Source: Spisula solida (Eukaryota; Mollusca; Bivalvia; Venerida; Mactridae). From it: a stretch of DNA of 64,000 nt. The position numbers and the translations under genes were made by a program. Below, piece after piece: positions 22,090 to 33,800 of the stretch. A model generated the notes under the pieces. The model was not told the origin of the DNA and did no database searches. It saw nothing but the letters and a program-made list of their open reading frames with translations. Location: positions 10,924,720-10,988,719 of the forward strand of contig OX365950.1 of the NCBI GenBank assembly GCA_947247005.1, given 5' to 3'. The stretch's first letter is position 1. The number at the start of each line of letters is the position of its first letter.

Positions 22090-22240
22090 ATCTATGAACC
22101 AATCAGATAAGCCATGACAAATGTATGAACCAATCAGATTAGTCAATGACATAATTATGATTGTAAGAACCAATAAGATTGGAGTATTATAAATGAATAT
22201 TCATATCTTATTAATAATACTGTAATCTGATTGGTTAACA
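22090..22240. promoter_or_regulatory. Cluster of CCAAT-like boxes
   Basis: GAACCAATCAGAT occurs at about 22096 and 22127, GAACCAATAAGAT at about 22167, and the inverse CTGATTGGTT at 22228-22237. Spacing is 31, 40 and about 60 bp. It could be a regulatory region of an unseen transcript, or a fragment of a repeat that happens to carry CCAAT boxes. Confidence 0.3.
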
Positions 22241-23616
22241 GGCTGACAATAGAGATTGGAGGCTGCATAATTTACAAATAGTAAAATAATTAACAAATGA
22301 TATGGTGAACAAAAGGTTACAGCAATAAATTCATTAAGAATGTATAATTCAGATCAAATATCTGTATCTACAGTATGTACATAGGTATCATAATCAAATG
22401 GTTTTTATAATGATATACAACTTATTTAATCAATACTGCAGTATATCAATTTCATTAACACATAGATTCTTGAGGACACAGATATTTTTTTTGACAAACA
22501 AAACTATAAACAAGCAAACTAGCATTTAAGTTAACATACCATACAATATATATTCATGTATACACCCTGAGTTACCACACACTTGTGTAACATATATCAG
22601 CAAGACAAGCTAAGTCAATGGTTAAAACCCCAGAAAGCAATCATCCAGCATGGTTACTGTAAGTTTTTAATAAATAAGTTTTTAAACTAATCATATATAA
22701 TCCGAAGAAATTAATCTAACCCTAACCTGAAAATATTTCAGGGTTCTATTATTAAATGCAGAATATATCATTTTTTTCAAGCAAACTGTGAATTATAAAT
22801 CCTTTAGATTGGTGTTCAAAAATACCCCAAGAGTGTAACACTAACACTAGACAAATAATAGTCGATTGTCTTCTTAATGTGAGGTATGTGACCGAATTGA
22901 ACTTGATTACTCATAATTCTTCGTGTATTTTTTGTTAATGTAACATAACAATGTTTCTACTTTCCAAGATAACAAACATGATAGGACAACAAAAAGCACA
23001 GAATATGCACGAGTGACTGTTAAATGTTGCCACACTGTGCAAATATTCAACACAAGCCAGTTTAAGATAACAGAGGTTGACTGTAGCTGTACATGTATAC
23101 ACAGGTAACTGTATCATTAATCTTTTCCTCGTAAAATTTATACATCTTTTAGTAAATAAAGTTAAAAGTATATATCATGTTCTGTAAAAAAGAAATTCTG
23201 AACCAATGATACATTTACCTGTGCATGTATACTACACAATACAAACTAGCCACTAACAACACACCAAGAAAACGTTTTTTAAATAAATTACCAACAATGT
23301 AAAATTAAGAACAAACAAGCATACTTACCCTGCAGTGAAATTTAACAACAATAAACCAATAGTTTACACTCATGTAACTAACAGGAAGAACGTGAGACAA
23401 AACTTAACACAAACTCTAAACACGAAACTTCAAGTCTAAAAACAATCTATACCAATCTGACATGCAATCTCAAATTTTTAGCCAACACTGCCAACGTTTC
23501 AGGACAGTATGTCCAACAGGTTAAGACAACGTACAAATAGTTTGTGTCCCACCAATCTGATGCAGTCACCAATCTAATAACAAAGATTTTTCTAATGTAA
23601 AATCTAGACCAAGGTA

Positions 23617-23871
23617 TGAGGGTCATTCAAATATTACGTAGACAAATCAGTTTGCTAGCATATTTTGCATGACAAATATATCAATCATTAATATACTGCA
23701 GCACCACATTTGATTAAATCCCAAAGTGTCATAGAAATCAAACTGACGATTAAGTGTGGAAGACATATTGATTGTACCTATAGTGACAGTAGGGAATTAT
23801 TTCCACCAAATTTGATAAAATTCGGATGATTTAATATACAACGGAATCTACATATTTTTTAACCGCCCTCG
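23617..23871. mobile_element. 255-bp mariner-derived MITE with TA target duplication
   Basis: The left end TGAGGGTCATTCAAATATTA and the right end, read inverted as CGAGGGCGGTTAAAAAATAT, are flanked by TA (23615-23616, 23872-23873). They resemble mariner termini and are related to, but distinct from, the 14496 element. No coding remains. Confidence 0.6.
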
Positions 23872-26363
23872 TACATTTAGTTGACAATGAGCAATTTATG
23901 AAGTAAAGAAAATAAAAGACACAGATAGAATACAATATGCATTAATATTCAACAAGGAGACATTAGCTTACAATAATATATGAATAATAAATACAGTTGA
24001 GGTGCACAGTTACATGCCTAGAATATGATCTATTATGATACAGTATTGGTGCAGAAATGATAATAGTAAATAGTTATCACTGGTGAGAAAGAGATACCCA
24101 TTAAACAAGTATCCTCCCATGGGAAACCATTTACAAGGGTAAAAGTTGGTACTTCGGAAAAAAATTGACAATTGAAAATATTGAAAAACAGGCTTTTTGA
24201 TACTCTAAAAAAACTGAAGTTCACTTTCACCCATGCATTTATGTTCAAATAACTTATGACCCAATAGAGATAGAACTCATCTGCATATCGTAAAGAACTA
24301 CCTTTGTACGTTTCAAACAATAAACTGTAGGAAAAGGTCATTATATCATCAATGGGACTTTATCCAGTTTACTGTCAGAGACATACAGTGGACCGGTGGA
24401 GCAGGGCAGATGGGGTCGGCAGAAAGTGATACAATATTTGCGCAGTTTTCATGCAAGATAATACATTTCACTAGTACGTATACAAAATGTACATTAAGAC
24501 TATGATCTTGGTTAAAACCCTGAATGTTGAATTGAGATCCTCTTCTAAATAAATTATAGAGAATATAAATATGTTAGAGTGGACTAAACAAAACTACAAT
24601 AATGCCCAAATATTGTTTCAACAATGCTGTTTTGAATGTATCTTTTGTAGGCATACATGTATGTGTGATGATTTGTAGATAATGAAAATACTGTTGACAG
24701 CTGAATACCGGAACATGTGATCATATAAATACAAGACTAAATACACAATACCTGCAAACATGTATATCTGGTTGATAAACTATCACCTGTCTACATTTCA
24801 TCTAATAATTTTTTTATTGAATAAATATTTAATTAGCATGCTATAGCATGCTATTTAGCAAAATTGAACATAAATAAATCAACAGACCTGAAACAATAGT
24901 TAAACTTAGTTCAACATCCTAACAGTTGAGTGCCAGACAAATATAAATATTTTTAAAAATAACATCATTCATTTTCTTTTTACAAAGGTTTGTAGAAATG
25001 GTTAAAATGGTATTGCAAATTGTGTAACATGTTAAGTAAATGCAGCTTTTATATTACGTAGGCCATACTTATGCAATGACGGCCTTCATATCAAATTTCA
25101 AAATAATTTTCGATCAATGAAAAGTACGGTAGAAACTGTCGATGAACTTCAAAATAACAATAATTTAGGGTAATTAACATTAAACATATCTGTAAATAAC
25201 AGAAACAAATAATATTATGCAAATGTTTGTAATTGAAAGAGAGAAAACGAGTAAGACTAAATAAAGTCAAGAGATTCAAACAAGAGATTACTAGGTCTTT
25301 TAATACACTCAATAGAGTGTCAACTATAATTGACATGGCATCATGGAACAATACAAATGTCATATTATAGTCTGGCTAGATAAGATTGTCAGATTTTATA
25401 AAATAAATATAGGGCTATGTATGTAAAATGGTTCATCAGCTGTTTTCAAGTAAAGGGAGATAACTACATCCGTCCTATCAGGATGCTGGGACGGACATTA
25501 CGAATATGTTATGTCGTCAATGTTTGTATAGGTGACAGACCTGAATAAATGATCTGTACGGAAAATGATAATTACATGCTAGCATCAACATGGTACATAA
25601 CAAACTATCAGCATGATAACATTAATAATAACAGGGAACAATAATCAAGAATGTTATGCTAACTGTATGATTATAACATAACAGAGTAAACATGCACATA
25701 GAGGATCAAACAAACACACACACATTACATACTGAGGTATAGCTTATACATATGTATCAAACTACAGCGTGAGTCACAAATGAAGGCGATAAATTACCCC
25801 TAGATATCATGGTCTGACTCTGACGGATTTATCAATAATTCAAAGGGCAGTAACTCCGACACTGAAAATGTGCTACCAGTATGCATATCTAAGCTAGATA
25901 CATTGTGTCAAATGAAGTTTCATTAAAATCTGACCAAGTGTTACCGAGGAACATCACCCACAGGAGTAACTCAAATATAATATATGATATCTAATAGACT
26001 ACAATCAATAAATGATATCTATTATACAATAACACTTCTTATAACAGTATATACCGGTATCTCATATGAAACACAAATAGTTTATACACAACTATACTAC
26101 ACTAGTATGAGTGAGAAAGTGAGAGTTGTAAGTAAATCAAAGCAGATTCTTTTTTATAAGACAAAATGCAAGAAAAAGGTAATAGTCAGTATCAGTATAT
26201 AAATAAAGTTTGGCCTCTAAGAATTTTATAGACTGTTTGTACAAAATTTTCATGAAATATTCGAAATTGAGCACTATTTTCATGGACCTCTCACCTGTTG
26301 TGGCCCATATATAGACAAGCTTGATTTACTTCCTGGTGAAACAAACGAAACATTCAACAAACG

Positions 26364-26733
26364 CACAGTCAGTCACTATAAACATCATGCGAGTGTCATG
26401 ATAGCACAGTCAGTCACTATAAACATCATGCGACTGTCATGATAGCACAGTCAGTCACTATAAACATCATGCGAGTGTCATGATAGCACAGTCAGTCACT
26501 ATAAACATCATGCGACTGTCATGATAGCACAGTCAGTCACTATAAACATCATGCGAGTGTCATGATAGCACAGTCAGTCACTATAAACATCATGCGAGTG
26601 TCATGATAGCACAGTCAGTCACTATAAACATCATGCGAGTGTCATGATAGCACAGTCAATCACTATAAACATCATGCGAGTGTCATGATAGCACAATCAG
26701 TCACTATAAACATCATACGACTGTCATGATAGA
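26364..26733. repeat. 41-bp tandem array, nine copies
   Basis: The unit is cacagtcagtcactataaac then atcatgcgagtgtcatgatag. A single g/c site (gcgagtg/gcgactg) reads g,c,g,c,g,g,g,g,c along the array. Units are directly adjacent with no spacers, so it is not a CRISPR array. It lies about 1 kb downstream of gene A's stop and could be transcribed if the 3'UTR is long. Confidence 0.92.
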
Positions 26734-27491
26734 ACACATATAAACAAAAATCTCATAAGTATGACTAAAACATATGGTTAATGTACATGTGATTCATACA
26801 ACATAATTTACACTTAAATCATCAAATCCAATAAAAATTTCAAAACAAGGCCATGATACTATATATCCTCAATATTATAACCAGTTAATGAGCTGCCTAA
26901 TATACAGATTGTTTGAATTTCCAAACAATATCCAAGCAAAACATCAACTCATTGAAATGTTTGAACAAAAACAATGTTCCTCTCTCCAATATTTCAATTA
27001 TTGAAGGGAAGCAATTATTGTACATTTAAGCAAGTCCTTGTAGTCAAAAGTCTGCAAAAAAACTACATAACAACTTGGTCATGCATTTGCATTCTCATGA
27101 AAATATACACTGCGATTCATTGATATAATGATGCAACTTTGTATTGTTCATTCAACCAAGTTTTCTTAACTTACAATTCCTTCCAAACAAACAGCACCAA
27201 GTCTTGAAAAAAATTGTATCTTCTAATCATAGACAATGCAATAAAAATCTAATTAAAAATGTCTGGCCCTAGCTTGCTTACCAGTTATTCATCACAAATC
27301 TTTTGCAATTTAATAAAAACCCTTCTATAGATAAATACTAGTATTTATTATAGTACATCCTATTTATTAACACAAGATGGTTAACAGTCAACTAAATGTG
27401 TCCAAATAGGAGAGATCATGTTTGTATTATTAGGGGCATTTTCATATGCAAATGTGCCTACCAGCTAGCTATTGATGAATGACAGATATTC

Positions 27492-27497
27492 TTTATT
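27492..27497 (-). promoter_or_regulatory. Candidate polyadenylation signal of gene A
   Basis: AATAAA on the minus strand about 245 nt after the stop codon. Another copy lies at 27344-27349. In AT-rich DNA this hexamer is frequent, so the choice is a guess. Confidence 0.3.
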
Positions 27498-27740
27498 CAT
27501 TCATCCAATAGATTACCAGTGGGCACTTTGTATATGAATAGGTGATCTTTTTTCCCCTATACTGTTATAAACATCCTGACTAGTAAAAATACTACTTGTA
27601 ACAAGGTTTACAATTTACAATTAAACTCAGTAGTTTGGTTACTAGTTGATATCTATCGAACGGTATTTCCTTAAACTGCAGCATATGATCTCATATCCGA
27701 ATGGTTGAATTAAGATTCCATGTTCTAGTTTCTACCGTGT

Positions 27741-27817
27741 TTAATCAAACTGGAGATCTTCAGGTTTGGCAGGGGGAACCACTAATAACATCTTCTGAAC
27801 GAACATAGTTATATAAT
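27741..27817 (-). CDS. SLC7A-like: Gene A exon 10 (C-terminus and stop)
   Basis: 77 nt after acceptor tttcatttcag. It completes a split Asp codon, then YITMFVQKMLLVVPPAKPED and LQFD, followed by TAA at 27743-27741. The QK.L.VVP string matches the C-tail of LAT light chains, which confirms this short terminal exon. Confidence 0.92.
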
Positions 27818-30800
27818 CTGAAATGAAAATTGGATAAGAAATGTGAATGTCTTGTCAACCAGATTTATTTTTTGTCAATTAAATATCAAAGAATTGACCT
27901 AACTGCAGAGCAGACATAACCACAAGTTTCAGACCACAGAGCAGACATAACCACCAGTTTAAGACCACAGAGCAGACATAACCACAAGTTTAAGACCAAT
28001 CTAAAATAAAAATATATTGAGTTTAAGGCAAATTCAAATTTTCACTGAAATAATTCCAAGACACTGTTTTTGACAGATAAAACTTGTACTTTCAGTGGTT
28101 TTGGGTTCCTTTTCTTGTTCAGTTGTGTGTTGGGCGTGTGCCGTACCCTATCTGTTTAATGTGCTTGGGTATTTCGGTTGAGTGCTGCCTTCCCTGTTTG
28201 TTTTAAAATATGTTTTAGTCAGGCCCCGATCTCCCGAAGCATCTCAAGTAGAAATCTCAACTCAAATTGAGATTTTGATAATTTCAAAGTCTGAATTTGA
28301 GATAAATATGAATCTTGAACTCTCAAAATATTGCTGTAATAAACTGAAAATAATGTTTTTTGTTTTGTTATACCAATTTATAGTACTTTGCATGGAAACT
28401 ACCTCAAACGATAGGTGACAAAATTTGAGTTGAGATTGAGCTCAGATTGAGATGTTTCGGGAGATCGGGGCCTCGCCTCCCAAACTCAATCACATGCAAT
28501 AATATTCAATCTTATTTTACCTCCAACACACCAAAATTACCCTCAGAAAGAAGTAGTCAGTATGATGCACTTACCTATCTTATCTTGTATAGACTTAGGC
28601 TTGGTCTTCCATTTTCCACCAATTATATACAGTACAATACCTAAGGCTACCAGACCGAGGGCTAGGAAACTTTCATGTGGTTTTTGGTAAAATGTGAGTA
28701 TAACAATGGCCAAACTGATCAAACACAGAGCAGCAGGGAGTGCAATAGGAACCTGTAATGATAAAAAACAGTCATACATAAGTTTGTGGTCAACTGGGTA
28801 CTGGATTATCAAAGCGCTAACAGAAATATTAAACTTACACTCAAATATAAATTCTTAAGTTTTCTTAAAACCTACACATTGGAGGTAAATATGGTTTCTA
28901 GGACTTTCTAGGCACTGTTTTATCAAAGCACTTATGGAAGTCATAAACTTATGTTCAAATTTAAATTCTTTATTATTCTTTAACAACTGCAAATTGGGGA
29001 ATAGATACAGTTTGAAGGAGATCATTATGATTCTTTAAAGATCTGTAGTACTTATATTGATTCATTTAAAGAAAATAAATTTGAACGTAAGTTTACGATT
29101 TCCATAAGTGCTTTGATGAAACAGTATTCAGGTGATAACAGTATATGCCCCTCAAGAATAACTGAGATACATAGAATTTGTCATGAGTTGTCTTTGGAGA
29201 TCAACATTTTTTAAACGTTACGTTTTCGTGCCGAAAATCTAGTGACGTCACATGGAAGATCACAGTATTTATGTGATAAATTTTTTTAAGTGTCTGGTTA
29301 AGTAATGAGAAAAACAGTAGATGAACAAAGTACAAACCTTGATGGGGCGTACTAAATCTGGCTCCTTATACCGTAGATAAACCTGACTAGCAAATGTCAT
29401 CACCAATATTGATGCAAATCCAAACCCTTCCATTTCTATTAAGTAGAAGATATCTCCACTGTTTTGGAAAACCAAAGTTAATGCTAACTGAAAAGTAAAA
29501 TAGAAAAATTATAACTACAATACAACGTTACATCAATAGACGTATTTATTACCAGCTATCACATCTAAATTTTATTGGCAAAATACCCATGATTTTAAAA
29601 GAAAATGTCCCTTTTAACCACAATCTTGGGGGTCAAAATGTGGCTTTTTGGAAATTTCAAGGGTCAAACCCATACCCCCGAGTCAAATGGAACCGGTTTG
29701 TTTTTTCAGCACATGGATCTGACGATATCGTAAATACCAAATTTCTGAAAGTAAGTCTGGTTATATATTTCTCAGGGGTGTCAACAGAGCCAAATTAAAA
29801 ATCCTGAAAATCATATGCAGCTGACCAATTTTGACAAACTAGAGGCCGTCAACCATATATAACTCAGTTTTTCAAACTTTTTATTGAAGAAAATCCTTCA
29901 GAGCAGATAAAATTGACCATAACTTTGCCATTTCTTGAGATATTTTCATCAAATAACTTATATTGTGGTCAGAAAGCATAGCTCTTTAAGGATAGCCAAA
30001 TCCGGAATTCCGGATAAATCCGGAAAATTGACACCCCTGATTTCTGGTTATATAGCGCAAATGGGAAAACTGTCAATAGTATGATATACATTAATTTTTA
30101 TTGTCCTTTGAGAATGCCCTAGTTAGATCATTTGTGTCCTTTATTTTGTTAGCGCCTGGAGTGTTGCTTATATCATTGTCTTTTTATAAAGTGATACTTA
30201 ATGAATCAGAAATTATGATATTTCATGGATATAATTTCAAATCCTTGAGGTAAAACATGTATGCCTCCCTCTGGGTATCCAAGTTGTCATTTATCATTAA
30301 GATCACGGTGACCTTGACTAATATAACCTCATTTCTTTGAAAGAGGTTGGTGGTGGACATAATGATCTGAGCCAGATACTGTAAAATCCATATTTTCGAG
30401 GGGGGGATTTTCGTGTGTTTTTTTGTGTGTTAAACTTGACCACAAAATCAAATGCCCATGATTAATCGACCTCCAAAATACAGAACATGGGTTCACCCAT
30501 TTTTGTAATCCATGAATTTTTGACCCCACCAAAATGCGTTTTTATCAAAATGCACGAAAAATTAATACCCACGAAAATATGTGATTTTACAGAATAGAAA
30601 TAGAATATGAAGACACCATACTTACAATAATGAGAAGAGAAGGCATAGGAGTGAGTCTCTTATAGTTGATCATAGAGACAAACTGTGGAAGATGGCCGTT
30701 TCCAGCTCCGATGAAGAATAATCTGAAAGAATATGAATAAAAAAAATATATATGAGCCAGTATCCAGGAAAACCTGCTTTTTTGACAAAAATATTGAATT

Positions 30801-33800
30801 TGAGATTTTAAATAGTTGTAAAGGATACTGTTAATGAAGCAAAATGCAAAAGAACTTTTGTTAATATCTTGAATTTTAAGAAAGTTACAGCTATTTTTGT
30901 AGAGTCCCTACTTGGTGCTTTTTGTGTGACGTCGCAAACGTCATTGGAACGTCAATCAACGTCACTGTAACAAGAGTTTCATAATTACACCATTTGATCA
31001 ATTCTTGACATAAATTGTTCAAAATAGCATCATGTGCTAGAATTATGTTTTAATTTTTAAAATACGTATCAAATTCTGAAGTGTTTGTATTCAGAGAAAG
31101 ACTACTAATGTTTTAAACAACTAACTCCTCGTTTTTCTAAATCGGAGTACATTTCCGGCATTGGTCATCATAGCAACGAAGTATGTGATTTTGATATAAT
31201 TCATAAGAAATTTTAAAGCTAAGATATAGTACTATATGGATAAATGACTTAAAATTGAATCTATTGATACGTCATTTTTTCTTATTTGAAAGCGTTTTTA
31301 AAACCTTGTTAAATGCAGTAATTACATAATGTCATTATAGCAGGTTTTCTGGAGACTGGCTCATATATAAAAGGTTGTGTGGTTGATGAGCAAATTTGAC
31401 TTCTAAGAGTGACCTTGACCTTTGATATATTAAATTTGGTCTTGTGAGAAACACTAGACCTATAATATTTTAAAGTTGCATTAATGCATAAGGGAGATTC
31501 AGAGGGAACATAACAAGTGTGAACCATGACATTTCAGGACTGAGTCTGCCATCATGCTTATAGTTACAGGCCATAAATTCGGTCATTTGAATTTTTCAAT
31601 ATACCCCAGCACAGCTGAATGCATTTTTATCAACGAATGTTTTTTCTACATCATTCCAACTTGAAGTTACATTTTATTTTATTGGTACTCAAAACTTCTA
31701 TTTAATCTCTTAAGGCTTTGAATACAAACAATAGCACCTCATTTAAACACATAAAAAATAAACAAAAAACTACGTTATCAGCTTAAATCTCAATCAATCA
31801 ATAAATCATTCAGTTAAGATAAGCTTCAGTTCCCATTGTCTAGCAAGTTCTCAACCCATTTATGTTTACTAATATTTTAACATTGTAAAAACCTTCTGAT
31901 CTATACACTTTACAGATAACCGATATTTCGTTTGCCAAAACCATTTGTTTACAAGACCATTGTTGCGGTTTACACCATTTCCAAAAGCGTTTCATTAAAT
32001 TTTGGTAATGGCAGTCAATGGACACAGCCACATGAAACTGTATCATTAGTGGAGTCAACATACATTTTTTTTTATAAAATTTGTAATATCTTAGTACAAA
32101 TGCGCCTTTCTAAGATATAAGATAACATAAATTTTATGAAAGATTTTTTCAACTCTTTATCAATGATACAGTTACCTGTGGTCACAGCCAGCTTACTACC
32201 AAGTTCTATCACGTTCTTTCAAAAGCCAATGCAAACTTCTCATCATAGTTTGCAAAATTTTATGAAAGACATTCTAATTCTGATACTTTATCTTTGGTTA
32301 CATTGTCATAACCGGTATACTTCAATTAAAATTGTCTTGTCTTTTTTCGCACGTGTATTCCTCTACATATTGATGGTCTTAATGTCAGATTTTGTTGGTT
32401 CAACTTTCCAAACCCTGACATATCACAGGCTTAGAATGAGAAGGTCTTAAGTACAAGAGAAAACAAGAAAAATTTGTCTGAAAACTGCTCTTTATTTATG
32501 GGAAAACAAGCTTTTTAAACTTTGGTTTGGTCAACATGACCAGTTCCGATTTTCATGAAAATAGGTTCACAAGAAGCGCCTCATGGTTCAGATTTCAAAT
32601 ATGCAAGAGTCTTATAGGGTTGTAAGTAGAACTTACGACCTTCTCTTTCTAAGCAAACAATATATCAGGGTCTGCATGTTTAACTTGGTAGAATATACTG
32701 TATTTGAATGCATTTCTGAAAGGGTAGCTAACATATCGGGCATTTCTGTCAGAGTACCTAACATATCGGGCATTTTATAGTTACTGTACCTAAAATATCG
32801 GGCATTTTATAGTTACTGTACCTAAAATATCGGGCATTTAAAAACAGTAACAGAACTAAATAACAGACAAAAACCTGGCATCTTTCCATAACCAGTAACA
32901 ATAACAAGGCATATATATACAACATTTATAATACAAAGTTTTATCAACAGAACACAGTACATAATTTTATCAGGTTATCAATTTGATAATGTTGAAGATA
33001 ATGTTAACATACCTATTTATCAATTGAAGGTTAAAATATACTTGGAACAGTAAATGGTGACAAGCAGATTGAAGATAAGGTAGATGGCATGTTGGAATGT
33101 AAATCAGGCATGATACAGCTTGGCCACCAAAAATAGCTGAACTAGAACGGCTTTTGACACAAAAAAGGTCTCAAACAAAGGGCCATAACTTTTTCAAATC
33201 ATCTGATCTAAAATTCCTGACAATATGCACAGCTAGGCTTAGTACCAAGTATTCACGTGAAGATTCATTTAGATATGACCAATGGGTAAGGAGAACAAGT
33301 GTGAACTTGTTCCCAATAAATTGATCAACAATAGACGGCAAAGGACATACAAGGCAATCAGCACAGTGTTTATACAGTATTATACTCTTCAGTTCATACT
33401 AAAACACCTACAATATCAGGCAAATAGACAGTAAATAAGTTACCTTGACATAGACAATGCTGTTCCATTCATGGTTCCACTAACTGATATAGCAATTAAT
33501 ATAGGCATCACCCACTTCACTGGTCCTAATGTCTGATCAGCGAACGTCTACAAGATAATACACAAAACTCAATGTATGAAAATAAGTAACGCTTTAAACT
33601 AACGCATTAACTACGAGCAAAAAAAAATGCAAATAAATAAAACATGGTATTTTTATTCAGGTTTAATCATTAGTGACGTTTCTCTTTTTTTTCAGTTTAA
33701 AACTGCAGACGATTCACCTTACCCATTTTCTTGGACTGTATCCTGGCTAGTATAAAAATGCCAGGGCTCGACACTAACACTGGTCCGCTGGTCCGAGACC

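Larger units (their letters stand above)
12526..27740. other. Intergenic region between gene B and gene A; no protein gene recognised
   Basis: It must contain gene A's 3'UTR at its right end and the promoter and any 5'UTR exon of gene B at its left end. I could not fix either. The recognisable contents are listed separately. The stretches 15970-17090, 20300-21200 and 23900-26300 hold nothing I can identify beyond AT-rich sequence. Confidence 0.6.

Noticed and set aside
26364..26733. CRISPR-like array
   Set aside because: Adjacent near-identical 41-bp units without unique spacers, in a eukaryotic sequence with introns.
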